Positions 45,940-54,071 of a stretch of DNA of 64,000 bases are shown piece after piece (position 1 is the first letter of the stretch; each line of letters opens with the position of its first letter). The translations under genes were made by a program, and so were the position numbers. The notes under the pieces are model-generated. The model saw only the letters and a program-made list of their open reading frames with translations, had not been told where the DNA came from and ran no database searches. The DNA is from Idiomarinaceae bacterium HL-53 (GTDB lineage: Bacteria; Pseudomonadota; Gammaproteobacteria; Enterobacterales; Alteromonadaceae). Where the stretch lies: assembly GCA_001458075.1 (NCBI GenBank), contig LN899469.1, forward strand, positions 682,001-746,000, read 5' to 3'.

Positions 45940-46755
45940 CTATATCTGTGGATCAAATCCATCCATCGCTTTGGTGCGCGACTCAGCTGCCTGGCGCTCC
46001 GCCTTCACAAAATCCTCGTCTTGCAATTCAATCGGAGGAATATCAGCACACACATCGCCCCCTAACTTATTGACCGCACGACAAATTTCACTGACACGCT
46101 CGTCCATCACATGCACATGATCGAGCATATGGCCGATGGCGGTCGCCACGGGGTCAGGATTGTCTGCCGACACTGCGTATGCATCAAACCCATACTTCTC
46201 GGCAATCTCAGCCCGCTTCGCACGTGCTTCGTCGTCGCCAGCCTGCGTCACCACGCGCCCTGGAATCCCCACTACGGTGGCACCTGCGGGAACGTCTTTG
46301 ACTACCACCGCATTCGAGCCAATCCGGCCGTTTTCATTCACTATAATGGGCCCCAAAACCTTTGCACCCGCACCGATCACGACGCCGTTTTTTAACGTTG
46401 GGTGCCGCTTACCAGCTTTCCAACTGGTTCCCCCTAAAGTCACCCCATGATACAGGGTGCAATCGTCACCAATTTCAGCAGTCTCGCCAATTACAACGCC
46501 CATACCGTGGTCTATAAAGAATCTGCGGCCAATTTTTGCGCCGGGGTGGATTTCAATTCCGGTAAACCAACGCGCAAGAGTGGAGATAAAACGTGCCAAC
46601 CACTTTAATTTCCACAACCAAAACCGATGACTCAGGCGATGAATCCAGATTGCATGCAGGCCAGGATAATTTGTAAGTACTTCAAAAAAGTGACGCGCAG
46701 CAGGATCTCGCTGGTAAACACTGGCGATGTCTTCGCGAATGCCTTTGAAAAGCAT
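45940..46755 (-). CDS. cysE: serine O-acetyltransferase
   Basis: Left-handed beta-helix acetyltransferase of 271 residues that makes O-acetylserine from serine and acetyl-CoA. The ATG at 46755 ([21 protein letters not shown]) is preferred to the longer start at 46794; AAGGA lies ahead of it. The core is diagnostic: [33 protein letters not shown], then [22 protein letters not shown]. The catalytic His/Asp pair lies in the IDHG segment and the His in the YHGVTLGG segment. The C-terminus (about 175-271) is longer than in E. coli CysE, ending AMDGFDPQI. It is upstream of cysK in a two-gene operon. Confidence 0.95.
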   Translation of the reverse strand: MLFKGIREDIASVYQRDPAARHFFEVLTNYPGLHAIWIHRLSHRFWLWKLKWLARFISTLARWFTGIEIHPGAKIGRRFFIDHGMGVVIGETAEIGDDCTLYHGVTLGGTSWKAGKRHPTLKNGVVIGAGAKVLGPIIVNENGRIGSNAVVVKDVPAGATVVGIPGRVVTQAGDDEARAKRAEIAEKYGFDAYAVSADNPDPVATAIGHMLDHVHVMDERVSEICRAVNKLGGDVCADIPPIELQDEDFVKAERQAAESRTKAMDGFDPQI

Positions 46756-46868
46756 GATGAAGCGTTCCTTTTTCCAGTTAATTGCCGTTGCCATACAACG
46801 GGAGATGCGCCTAGTATAGCGAGTAATACATTTCTCGGTGAAGCATAGTTTAACCTGAGGAGGTTATC

Positions 46869-48176
46869 GTGATCCGTAAACTCGTCTTAGTCCTTGGTGC
46901 GATGGTCGCACTTACGCTTGCTTGGAGTGCGCCAGCAAACGCGCAAGACCAAGCTACCACAGTCATTCACGCGGGTACATTAATCGATGGCACGCAAAAC
47001 CAGCCCCGTGAAAATGTCACCATTCGCATTGAAGGTAATCGTATTATCAGCGTTGAGAACGGTTTCCAACGCGCACGTCGCGGTGAAACGCTTGTTGATC
47101 TTAAAAATGCGACGGTAATGCCAGGCTTTATTGACATGCATACGCATTTAACAAGCCAGTTAGGTCCAGGGTCGTATATGGATCGCTTTACGCAAAACGA
47201 AGCGGATGTTGCCTTACAGGCTGCTCAATATGCGCAACGTACCTTGCACGCAGGTTTCACTACTGTGCGTGATTTAGGGGACAGCTTTGGTGCAAGTATC
47301 GCGCTCAGAAATGCCATTAATAACGGTATTGTAGTTGGCCCTCGCGTATTCACCGCCGGCAAGTCGGTAGCCACAACCGGCGGTCATGCAGACCCGTCAA
47401 ACGGTTACAGAGACGGCCTGGTAAGCACACCGGGTCCGAATGAGGGTGTGGTGAATGGTCCATTAGAAGCAAGAGAGGCCGTTCGTGCGCGCTATCAAGA
47501 CGGTTCTAACCTCATCAAAATTACAGCAACAGGTGGTGTACTGAGCCTGGCCGCAAGTGGAGATAATCCACAGTTCATGACGGATGAGCTCGAAGCGATT
47601 GTTGCAACCGCTCGCGACTACAATATGCGTGTTGCGGTGCATGCACATGGTAAAGAGGGCATGCTGCGTGCGATTAGAGCCGGTGTCGATTCGATTGAGC
47701 ACGGCACTTATATGGACGATGAAGTATTCGCTGCTATGCGTGAACACGGTACATGGTACGTACCCACCATTACCGCAGGTAAATCGGTTGCAGAGCGCGC
47801 GGAAATTGAAGGGTTCTTCCCTCCGCAAGTGCGCCCTAAAGCACGCGCAATTGGACCGTTAATTCAAAGCACGTTTGGTCGTGCCTATGCAGCTGGGGTT
47901 AGAATCGCTTATGGAACCGATTCGGGTGTTTACGATCATGGTGAGAATGCCCGAGAATTTGGTTATATGGTAGAAGCGGGCATGCCTCCTTTGGAAGCGA
48001 TTCGCGCTGCGACCGCTTATGCTGCTGAGCTTCTTGCTCAAACAGAGAGCCTAGGTACGATTGAAGAAGGAAAGTTCGCTGATATCGTCGCTGTAAATGG
48101 CAATCCATTGCGCGACATTTCAATTCTACGCAACATTCACTTCATTATGAAAGACGGCGTTATTTACCGCCAGTAA
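46869..48176 (+). CDS. secreted amidohydrolase (prolidase/imidazolonepropionase-like)
   Basis: Extracytoplasmic metal-dependent hydrolase of 435 residues with GTG start and a strong GAGGAGG ribosome site. The signal peptide ends ANA/QDQ at about 25. Metal-centre residues: MHTHL (His-x-His), Lys in LIKITATGG (likely carboxylated), His in AVHAHG and IEHGTY, Asp in YGTDSG. This full set matches the binuclear Xaa-Pro dipeptidase-like subgroup, so dipeptide hydrolysis is a reasonable guess. It differs from the amidohydrolase at 36.9 kb in having the clear Lys motif. It is monocistronic, ending at a bidirectional terminator. Confidence 0.92.
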   Translation: MIRKLVLVLGAMVALTLAWSAPANAQDQATTVIHAGTLIDGTQNQPRENVTIRIEGNRIISVENGFQRARRGETLVDLKNATVMPGFIDMHTHLTSQLGPGSYMDRFTQNEADVALQAAQYAQRTLHAGFTTVRDLGDSFGASIALRNAINNGIVVGPRVFTAGKSVATTGGHADPSNGYRDGLVSTPGPNEGVVNGPLEAREAVRARYQDGSNLIKITATGGVLSLAASGDNPQFMTDELEAIVATARDYNMRVAVHAHGKEGMLRAIRAGVDSIEHGTYMDDEVFAAMREHGTWYVPTITAGKSVAERAEIEGFFPPQVRPKARAIGPLIQSTFGRAYAAGVRIAYGTDSGVYDHGENAREFGYMVEAGMPPLEAIRAATAYAAELLAQTESLGTIEEGKFADIVAVNGNPLRDISILRNIHFIMKDGVIYRQ

Positions 48177-48183
48177 GCCATTC

Positions 48184-48210
48184 AAAGCGCCGTATAATTA
48201 CGGCGCTTTT
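48184..48210. terminator. bidirectional terminator between amidohydrolase and DUF2489 genes
   Basis: AAAGCGCCGTA (48184-48194), loop TAAT, TACGGCGCTTT (48199-48209). The A and T ends let it serve both converging genes; it overlaps the last codon of the DUF2489 gene. Confidence 0.88.
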
Positions 48211-48659
48211 ACTGTTTTAACCCAACTTAAAACCGCGACCACATCTGTTTGAATGTCTTTCTCTAATTCAATTTCTAGTGCTTCGCGCTCTTTGTCCAAC
48301 TTTCGAATTTCATCCTTCGGAAATTGCTTACGCGCATCATGTGTTGGCATGTGCTTAATCTTTTCATACATTTCATGAATTTTTGGGAAACGCTGCTCAA
48401 ATTTCGCATGCTTTGCGTCTGGCAAGTTATCAAGGAGAACAGCAATGCGTATGCATCCTTCAGACAGAGGACATTGCTCTTGCTGCATTGCTTTTGCAAT
48501 GGTAAGGATACTTTCATGAATATAGGCTAAGCGTTTATTTTCGCCCACTTGATTCTCTTTCCGTTGCTTATTGAGTTGCCCCAGCAACATACCCGCATAA
48601 ATACTAAGACCTGCAATGATAATAAAACCAACCGCACCCAATATCCACCACAACATCAT
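48198..48659 (-). CDS. DUF2489 membrane-anchored protein
   Basis: Protein of 153 residues with one N-terminal membrane segment (about 4-26) and a soluble helical, highly charged remainder. The pattern CPLSEGCIRIAVLLDNLP and the location right after yihI match the DUF2489 family commonly found beside yihI and hemN in gammaproteobacteria. Function is unknown. It overlaps the yihI stop by four bases. Confidence 0.86.
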   Translation of the reverse strand: MMLWWILGAVGFIIIAGLSIYAGMLLGQLNKQRKENQVGENKRLAYIHESILTIAKAMQQEQCPLSEGCIRIAVLLDNLPDAKHAKFEQRFPKIHEMYEKIKHMPTHDARKQFPKDEIRKLDKEREALEIELEKDIQTDVVAVLSWVKTVKAP

Positions 48660-49141
48660 ATGTCCTCATCTTCCTCTTCGTCTTCACCTTCTACGTCAAT
48701 ACCGAGTAATTCGACCAATTCCTGATAACGCGCGAGGTTTTCGTCTACAAAAGCTTGGTCACGCGCCGAGAGCGTTTCTTCCCGGTCGAGTTTATCGAGG
48801 AGTAATTGCAGCTGAGTATCGTTCTCTAGCGCTTCTAATTCATTTTCTAAACGCTCTCTCTCAAGTTCTGCACGAGTCGGTTCATGTGAGTCAACTTTTC
48901 CTGGCAGCACGAGTTTCACGGGCTTTTTACTGCCCACTCGGGGATCAAGTGTTTGCGAAGATGCCCCCTTTAACATCTGCGCGCCCTCGCGAGGCGCTAG
49001 CGTGTGTCTTTGTCCCGCAGGTTTTCCTTTTGAGCGATGGGGGGCTTTACCACGTTTCACTTCTTCACGTTGACGCTCCTCTCTCGGTTGCGAGCGAGCA
49101 GCGAGTGGGCCTGTTTTACGTGTTTTCTTCCGACGGGTCAT
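48656..49141 (-). CDS. yihI: Der GTPase-activating protein YihI
   Basis: Protein of 161 residues that in E. coli stimulates the GTPase Der and so moderates 50S ribosome assembly. It has the expected very basic N-terminal half (MTRRKKTRKTGPLAARSQPR..), a helical middle (LENELEALENDTQLQLLLDKLDREETLS) and an acidic C-terminal tail (VEGEDEEEDEDI). GGAAGG lies upstream of the ATG. It heads a two-gene unit with DUF2489. The functional role is taken from the E. coli homologue. Confidence 0.92.
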   Translation of the reverse strand: MTRRKKTRKTGPLAARSQPREERQREEVKRGKAPHRSKGKPAGQRHTLAPREGAQMLKGASSQTLDPRVGSKKPVKLVLPGKVDSHEPTRAELERERLENELEALENDTQLQLLLDKLDREETLSARDQAFVDENLARYQELVELLGIDVEGEDEEEDEDI

Positions 49142-49247
49142 GTTTCAATTACCTTCCATAATTAAGTTGCGTTGTTCGTATAAAACGCAGATAACACGAA
49201 CAGGGCGATGATACCGTATTTCGAAGAAGCTGTAGATGGCAGGCAAT

Positions 49248-49271
49248 AAAAAAGGCGATGAAATCATCGCC
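49248..49271 (-). terminator. orphan minus-strand rho-independent terminator
   Basis: Minus strand: GGCGATGA-TT-TCATCGCC followed by six T. It lies about 107 bases before yihI. No minus-strand coding gene exists between it and cytochrome c4 at 51.7 kb. Confidence 0.75.
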
Positions 49272-49705
49272 CCTGGAATGTGGTCAATCATTACGATTGA
49301 TCATGGTTGTCGCTTTATAGCTTTATTATTGTTGTTATTCAGTTCTCCCAACGACTTGCGTTTTATAATCTCTCGCCCCTTATTCTCAGCTGTCTTGCAG
49401 CTTCTTTTTCTCGGCGGAGATCTGGAGCCTTTTTGTTTTTATTATGTACATGCCTCCTGGCATTATTATTCTTCCCGCATTCTTTGCTCTCTAACCTGCG
49501 TTTCAATCCAACTTACTTACGACTTACCTCAAATTTCATCAACACCGTCGCAGGTACAAAAGTTGGCTTGCTCGCAGCTCCGACAATAACTTAACATTTT
49601 TATTATTATTCTTACATTGTTGTCGGAAAGTTGCACTTAATGAAAACACACTTGAACCTTGTCCGTAAGGAGCTTCATCAGCAAACTCGGGCTCTAGATT
49701 ACTGA

Positions 49706-49740
49706 TTTGATCAAAGATAGCAAGCTTTTTTTTGATCAAA
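49706..49740. repeat. two TTTGATCAAA palindromes 25 bp apart
   Basis: Identical 10-bp palindromes at 49706-49715 and 49731-49740. They lie between the possible small RNA locus and the DUF885 gene, so they may be paired operator sites. Confidence 0.6.
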
Positions 49741-49873
49741 ATAGAAACTTTTATGACAGAGGCGTTAATTTTCGTTGACGTTGGATCATAACATTATGCA
49801 TAGAAAAGGAAATTCGCACGCGTAACTGAATCATCATACAATGAGAAAACGTTCAATTTTTGAGGAAGATATC

Positions 49874-51646
49874 ATGAGAACTCTCCAGCTAACGCTACTG
49901 TCAGCGTCTATGCTTTTATTGAGTGCGTGCGCAACCAGTACATCAGTCTCACAAAGCGATGCAGTAAGCACCGATCGGCAGTTTGAACAAATTGCGGATG
50001 CCGCTTGGGAGTTCAACCGCATGCAAAACCCAAGCTATGCGGCTCGCAACGGTGAACCCGAGCAAGCAGGAAAACTTATGGATGATTCGCCTGAAGCGCT
50101 CGCTGCACGTTATGAAGCGCGCAAGCGTTACTATGAACAGATCGCGCAAATTGATGCCTCCAGCTTAAGTGCAGAAAATCAAATTAACCGCGACATGATA
50201 ATGTATGCCCTCAAAAATCAACTGTCGGCGTATGAATACAATATGCACTACACGCCTCTCACCAATGAAACCGGCCCGCATAACCGTCTAAGTTACATTG
50301 CCAACGGCGTGCAAATCCGCTCCGAAGAAGATGCTCAGAACTATTTGTCTCGTTTAAGTCAAATTCCCGGTGCATTTGAACAATATATCGCCGACATGCG
50401 AGCAGGTATCGCAGCTGGCATCACGCAACCTGCAGTTGTGCTTTATGGCATGCCAGACAGTATTCGCGCTTATGTAAAACAAGACCCCACAGAAAGCATT
50501 TTTTATGAGCCTATTGCGGCTGCAAAAGCACATTTACCAGCCGACGCTTATCGACGCTTAGAGCTCGAAGCGCAATCGCTCATTAGTATGGAAGTGAATC
50601 CTGCATACCTTAGCTTTCATGACTTTATGGTGAATGATTATATTCCTAATGCTCGCACTGAAATTGCCGCGGTCAATCTTCCAAATGGCGAGGAATTTTA
50701 CGCAAACCGTGTGAAACACTACACTACGACAGATCTCAGCCCGCAGGAAATTCACGATATCGGGCTTGTAGAAGTTGCTCGTATCCGCGCAGAAATGGAA
50801 GCAATTATAGAAGCGGTGGAATTTGACGGTTCCCTGCAAGATTTTACGGATTTCCTTCGCAGTGACCCACAGTTCTATGCAACGACTGAGGAAGAATTGC
50901 TAAAAGAAGCTGCGTACTTGTCGAAAAAAGCTGACGCGATGCTGCCACAGTTTTTCCGCTTTTTACCTCGCAAGCCCTATGGGGTTGCACCGGTACCTGC
51001 AGAAATCGCTCCAACCTATACGACAGGCCGCTATTCAGGCTCAGCAACGAATGAAGCACCTGGCTACTACTGGGTAAACACTTATGCCCTAGATCGACGC
51101 CCGTTATATGAATTACCAGCGCTGACACTACACGAAGCAGTACCCGGGCATCATTTGCAAATTGCACTCGCTCAAGAGTTAGAGAACGTACCCGATTACC
51201 GTCGAGCAACTTACATTTCTGCTTTTGGTGAAGGTTGGGGTCTCTATGCAGAGTATCTTGGTATTGAAGGCGATTATTACGCAACACCCTATGAGGATTT
51301 TGGTCGCCTAAGTTATGAAATGTGGCGCGCCGTTCGCTTAGTGGTAGATACAGGCATGCACACGATGGGTTGGTCTCGAGATCGAGCTGTCCAATTCCTC
51401 GCTAGCAATACTGCACTCTCAATGCACAACGTGAACACTGAGATTGATCGCTACATTAGCTGGCCGGCACAAGCCCTTTCATACAAGCTTGGTGAATTAG
51501 AAATTAAGCGTTTAAGAGCGGAAGCAGAAGCTGCGCTCGGTGAAAACTTCGATATTCGAGAGTTTCATTATCAAGTGTTGAAGAACGGAAGTATTCCACT
51601 CTCTACTTTAGAAGCGCAGATATACGAGTATATTGAAAGCCAATAG
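49874..51646 (+). CDS. DUF885-family peptidase lipoprotein
   Basis: Envelope protein of 590 residues. The ATG at 49874 follows GAGGAAG and gives a lipoprotein signal (MRTLQLTLLSASMLLLSAC, Cys at 19). The DUF885 zinc-binding motif HEAVPGHH sits at 420-427 with Glu421 as likely catalytic residue, followed by SAFGEGWGLYAEYLG, which supplies a further Glu ligand, and VDTGMHTMGWSRDRAV. The family is regarded as metallopeptidases; specificity is unknown. It is monocistronic, ending in a strong terminator shared with cytochrome c4. Confidence 0.9.
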   Translation: MRTLQLTLLSASMLLLSACATSTSVSQSDAVSTDRQFEQIADAAWEFNRMQNPSYAARNGEPEQAGKLMDDSPEALAARYEARKRYYEQIAQIDASSLSAENQINRDMIMYALKNQLSAYEYNMHYTPLTNETGPHNRLSYIANGVQIRSEEDAQNYLSRLSQIPGAFEQYIADMRAGIAAGITQPAVVLYGMPDSIRAYVKQDPTESIFYEPIAAAKAHLPADAYRRLELEAQSLISMEVNPAYLSFHDFMVNDYIPNARTEIAAVNLPNGEEFYANRVKHYTTTDLSPQEIHDIGLVEVARIRAEMEAIIEAVEFDGSLQDFTDFLRSDPQFYATTEEELLKEAAYLSKKADAMLPQFFRFLPRKPYGVAPVPAEIAPTYTTGRYSGSATNEAPGYYWVNTYALDRRPLYELPALTLHEAVPGHHLQIALAQELENVPDYRRATYISAFGEGWGLYAEYLGIEGDYYATPYEDFGRLSYEMWRAVRLVVDTGMHTMGWSRDRAVQFLASNTALSMHNVNTEIDRYISWPAQALSYKLGELEIKRLRAEAEAALGENFDIREFHYQVLKNGSIPLSTLEAQIYEYIESQ

Positions 51647-51662
51647 TGTTTATTTGAGCAAC

Positions 51663-51701
51663 AAAAAAGGGTCGTCATGTTTTGCATGACGACCCTTTTT
51701 T
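51663..51701. terminator. bidirectional terminator between DUF885 and cytochrome c4 genes
   Basis: AAAAAAGGGTCGTCATG (51663-51679), loop TTTTG, CATGACGACCCTTTTTT (51685-51701): a 17-bp perfect stem ended by A6 and T6. Confidence 0.95.
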
Positions 51702-51718
51702 AAATTTGTTCGTGTTCC

Positions 51719-52369
51719 TTAATATAAACCACGAATATACTGAGAGAGCACTTCAATGTCTTCATCAGTTAATTTATTCGCGATGTCACGCATCATGCCG
51801 TTCGGATCATTTGCTCGCTCACCGCTACGGAAACTTTCAAGCTGGAGCTTCGTGTATTCAGCATACTGGCCACTTAATAGAGGGAAGCCGGCCTGACCAA
51901 CCCCTAAGCCACTCGGCCCATGGCAAGCAGCACATGCTGTAATACCGCGCTCTTGGTCACCGCCCATGAATAGCGCCATACCTTGCTCAACAACGTCTTC
52001 TGGCGTACTTCCAATATCGTGCTCCTGCGCAGAGAAGTATGCACCTAAGTCGTACATGTCTTGTTCACTCAGGTTCGCTACTTGTCCAGACATGACCATG
52101 TTTAAACGACCTTGCTCGCCGTTGGTTTCAGCGCCCAATTTGTAATCCATCAATTGTTTTACAATATAACGCTCATGTTGACCCGCGATAATTGGGAAGC
52201 CACTCGACGGACTATTACCGTCTGGGCCATGACACGCTGCACATACCTGTGCTTTCTCTTGGCCGGCTTCAGGATCACCCATGATACGATCTTCTGGCTT
52301 TGCATTGTCAGCAGCCACTGCTGAGCCCGCAAACAAAAACATTCCACATAAAATTGCGAGTTTTTTCAT
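51719..52369 (-). CDS. cytochrome c4 (dihaem c-type cytochrome)
   Basis: Periplasmic electron carrier of 216 residues. The ATG at 52369 (AGAAGAGA ahead) gives a signal peptide cleaved at VAA/D, about residue 20. Two haem-binding CAACH motifs occur at 43-47 and 146-150, each starting one half of a duplicated domain, with downstream Met ligands likely in the RLNMVMSG and NGMMRD segments. It feeds electrons to terminal oxidases. In gammaproteobacteria it is often found beside engB, as here, where the two are divergent. Confidence 0.95.
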   Translation of the reverse strand: MKKLAILCGMFLFAGSAVAADNAKPEDRIMGDPEAGQEKAQVCAACHGPDGNSPSSGFPIIAGQHERYIVKQLMDYKLGAETNGEQGRLNMVMSGQVANLSEQDMYDLGAYFSAQEHDIGSTPEDVVEQGMALFMGGDQERGITACAACHGPSGLGVGQAGFPLLSGQYAEYTKLQLESFRSGERANDPNGMMRDIANKLTDEDIEVLSQYIRGLY

Positions 52370-52485
52370 GATTTCTCTTCTCTGCATTTGAACGGGAAAA
52401 CCCGACACATCAAATTGCTTACACTCAATCGCCGTTATTTTACACGAATCTGCGCGCGATGAAACGCCTGATTCACAGGAACCTG

Positions 52486-52514
52486 TTGGACGATACTCTG
52501 AGATCCGTCATAAT
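52486..52514 (+). promoter_or_regulatory. sigma70 promoter of engB
   Basis: -35 TTGGAC (52486-52491), 17-bp spacer, -10 CATAAT (52509-52514), close to consensus. The start would be near 52521, about 39 bases before the ATG. Confidence 0.68.
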
Positions 52515-52559
52515 AGCGCCCTCATTCGTAGTTTTTAATCTTCTAAAGGGGCCTTTTGC

Positions 52560-53174
52560 ATGTCAGATGCGATCCATTTCAATAGTGCGCGCTTTCTCAC
52601 AAGTGCCCCGAATATTCGCTTTCTTCCGCCCGACGAGGGTATCGAAGTTGCGTTCGCTGGTCGTTCTAATGCTGGTAAATCGAGCGCTATTAACGCGCTT
52701 ACGCAGCAAAAAAGTTTAGCTCGTACTAGTAAAACGCCAGGGCGAACGCAACAGATCAACGTTTTCTCCATGACCGAGACCACACGGCTTGTCGATTTAC
52801 CAGGATATGGCTTCGCGAAAGTTCCCGTGGCCATGAAGGAAGCGTGGCAGAAATCCTTGTCGGAATATCTACAAGCGCGCAAATGCCTTCGTGGGCTCGT
52901 GGTACTTATGGATATTCGCCACCCACTGCGTGAGGTTGACCAAGAGCTTATTCATTGGGCAGTGGCAAGTAATATTTCCGTGTTAGTTGTGTTAACAAAA
53001 GCAGACAAGCTGAAAAGTGGAGCACGCAAGCAAACGCTGATGAAAGTAGAAGAAGCGCTACCTGCGTTTGGTGGTGACGTTTCAGTCATTTGCTTGTCGG
53101 TATTGAAAAAAACCGGTCTTGGCCAGCTTGAACAAAAACTGACGGAATGGTTCTCGGAAACATCGAATGGCTGA
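52560..53174 (+). CDS. engB: ribosome biogenesis GTP-binding protein EngB/YihA/YsxC
   Basis: Essential small GTPase of 204 residues for 50S assembly. G motifs: GRSNAGKS (34-41), the [11 protein letters not shown] switch region with the G2 Thr, DLPGYGFA (G3) and LTKADK (G4). Length and motif order match EngB. AAGGGG precedes the ATG. It overlaps the exporter gene by eight bases. Confidence 0.96.
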   Translation: MSDAIHFNSARFLTSAPNIRFLPPDEGIEVAFAGRSNAGKSSAINALTQQKSLARTSKTPGRTQQINVFSMTETTRLVDLPGYGFAKVPVAMKEAWQKSLSEYLQARKCLRGLVVLMDIRHPLREVDQELIHWAVASNISVLVVLTKADKLKSGARKQTLMKVEEALPAFGGDVSVICLSVLKKTGLGQLEQKLTEWFSETSNG

Positions 53175-54060
53175 GCAGTACCCTCTTTCAGCTTGGCTGA
53201 AGCTATTTTTATTGGCATTAGTTTGGGGTAGTAGTTTCTTTTTAATTAAAAAGGGGCTGGTTACCTTTCCACCGCTTGAAGTCGCAGCGATTCGTTTGGC
53301 GAGCGCAGCGGGAGCGCTTGCGCCTTTCGCTTTATTACGCCTCAAACGAGTTAAACGTAAACAATGGCCCGTGATTCTCTCCGTAGGTCTCACCGGTTCA
53401 ATGGTCCCTGCATTCCTCTTTGCGTTAGCGCAAACAAACGTAGACAGTGGTGTTACCGGCGCGCTAAACGCACTCACTCCGCTATTCACTCTGGTCGTCG
53501 GTGTCGTTATTTTTAAACAGCTCGTCACTGGCCGCACGTTATTGGGACTGAGTATCGGCCTATGCGGCACTTTGATGCTCATTTTAATGAGCGCAAAAGG
53601 CGAGTTTAGTTTAAATGGGCATGCTTTATTCGTGGTGATCGCAACCTGTTGCTACGGTATTAATACCAACCTAATTAAACAATATTTACCAGATCAAAGC
53701 CCACTTACGATTACTGGCGTGAGTTTGTTGATGGTACTTCCCATCGCCGTACTCTATTTACTGGGGCCGAGTGAGGCTGCGAGTCGAATGACTTCAGTTA
53801 CGGCTTGGTGGTCACTTGCCGCCATTATTGTACTTGGCGTACTTGGTACCGCGATGGCTCTCATTTTATTCAATCACTTAGTTCAAATTGGCAGCACTGT
53901 ATTCGCAAGCTCGGTCACCTATTTAATTCCGCTCGTTGCGATGTTCTTGGGGTTGTTGGACGGTGAACAAATTGGCGTTTGGCAAATTACTGGCATGAGC
54001 CTTATTTTGGCAGGAGTTTGGCTTGCCAACCGCAAAGCCAGAACCCCGCCGCCTCAATAG
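53167..54060 (+). CDS. DMT-superfamily exporter (EamA)
   Basis: Inner-membrane permease of 297 residues with about ten membrane segments in two EamA repeats (about 10-140 and 155-290). [14 protein letters not shown] at the start and [19 protein letters not shown] and [22 protein letters not shown] later are typical. Substrate unknown; relatives export amino acids or metabolites. It is translationally coupled to engB and converges on polA with 11 bases between stops. Confidence 0.9.
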   Translation: MAEQYPLSAWLKLFLLALVWGSSFFLIKKGLVTFPPLEVAAIRLASAAGALAPFALLRLKRVKRKQWPVILSVGLTGSMVPAFLFALAQTNVDSGVTGALNALTPLFTLVVGVVIFKQLVTGRTLLGLSIGLCGTLMLILMSAKGEFSLNGHALFVVIATCCYGINTNLIKQYLPDQSPLTITGVSLLMVLPIAVLYLLGPSEAASRMTSVTAWWSLAAIIVLGVLGTAMALILFNHLVQIGSTVFASSVTYLIPLVAMFLGLLDGEQIGVWQITGMSLILAGVWLANRKARTPPPQ

Positions 54061-54071
54061 AGCACACGACG

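Larger units (their letters stand above)
49142..49873. other. 0.73 kb gap with an orphan minus-strand terminator; possible small RNA locus
   Basis: No convincing protein gene is seen. The plus strand is pyrimidine-rich, the minus strand purine-rich. A minus-strand terminator at 49248-49271 has no annotated gene feeding it. On the minus strand a perfect ATGCC-AGGA-GGCAT hairpin lies at about 49449-49462, a GGA-in-loop form seen in CsrA-binding RNAs. Two other inverted repeats (49282-49302; 49579-49627) pair slightly better on the plus strand through G-U pairs. Two TTTGATCAAA palindromes lie at 49706 and 49731. The frames at 49236-49589 and 49307-49594 are unlike any family I know. Confidence 0.4.

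Noticed and set aside
49236-49594. Two overlapping plus-strand frames of 95 and 117 codons
   Set aside because: No ribosome site, no recognisable domain, pyrimidine-driven composition, and one starts within the minus-strand terminator region; treated as non-coding.
49250-49700. CsrB/RsmZ-type regulatory RNA
   Set aside because: One good AGGA-loop hairpin is present, but GGA triplets are not enriched and the repeated stem-loop array of that family is missing. Kept only as a possibility within the unexplained gap.
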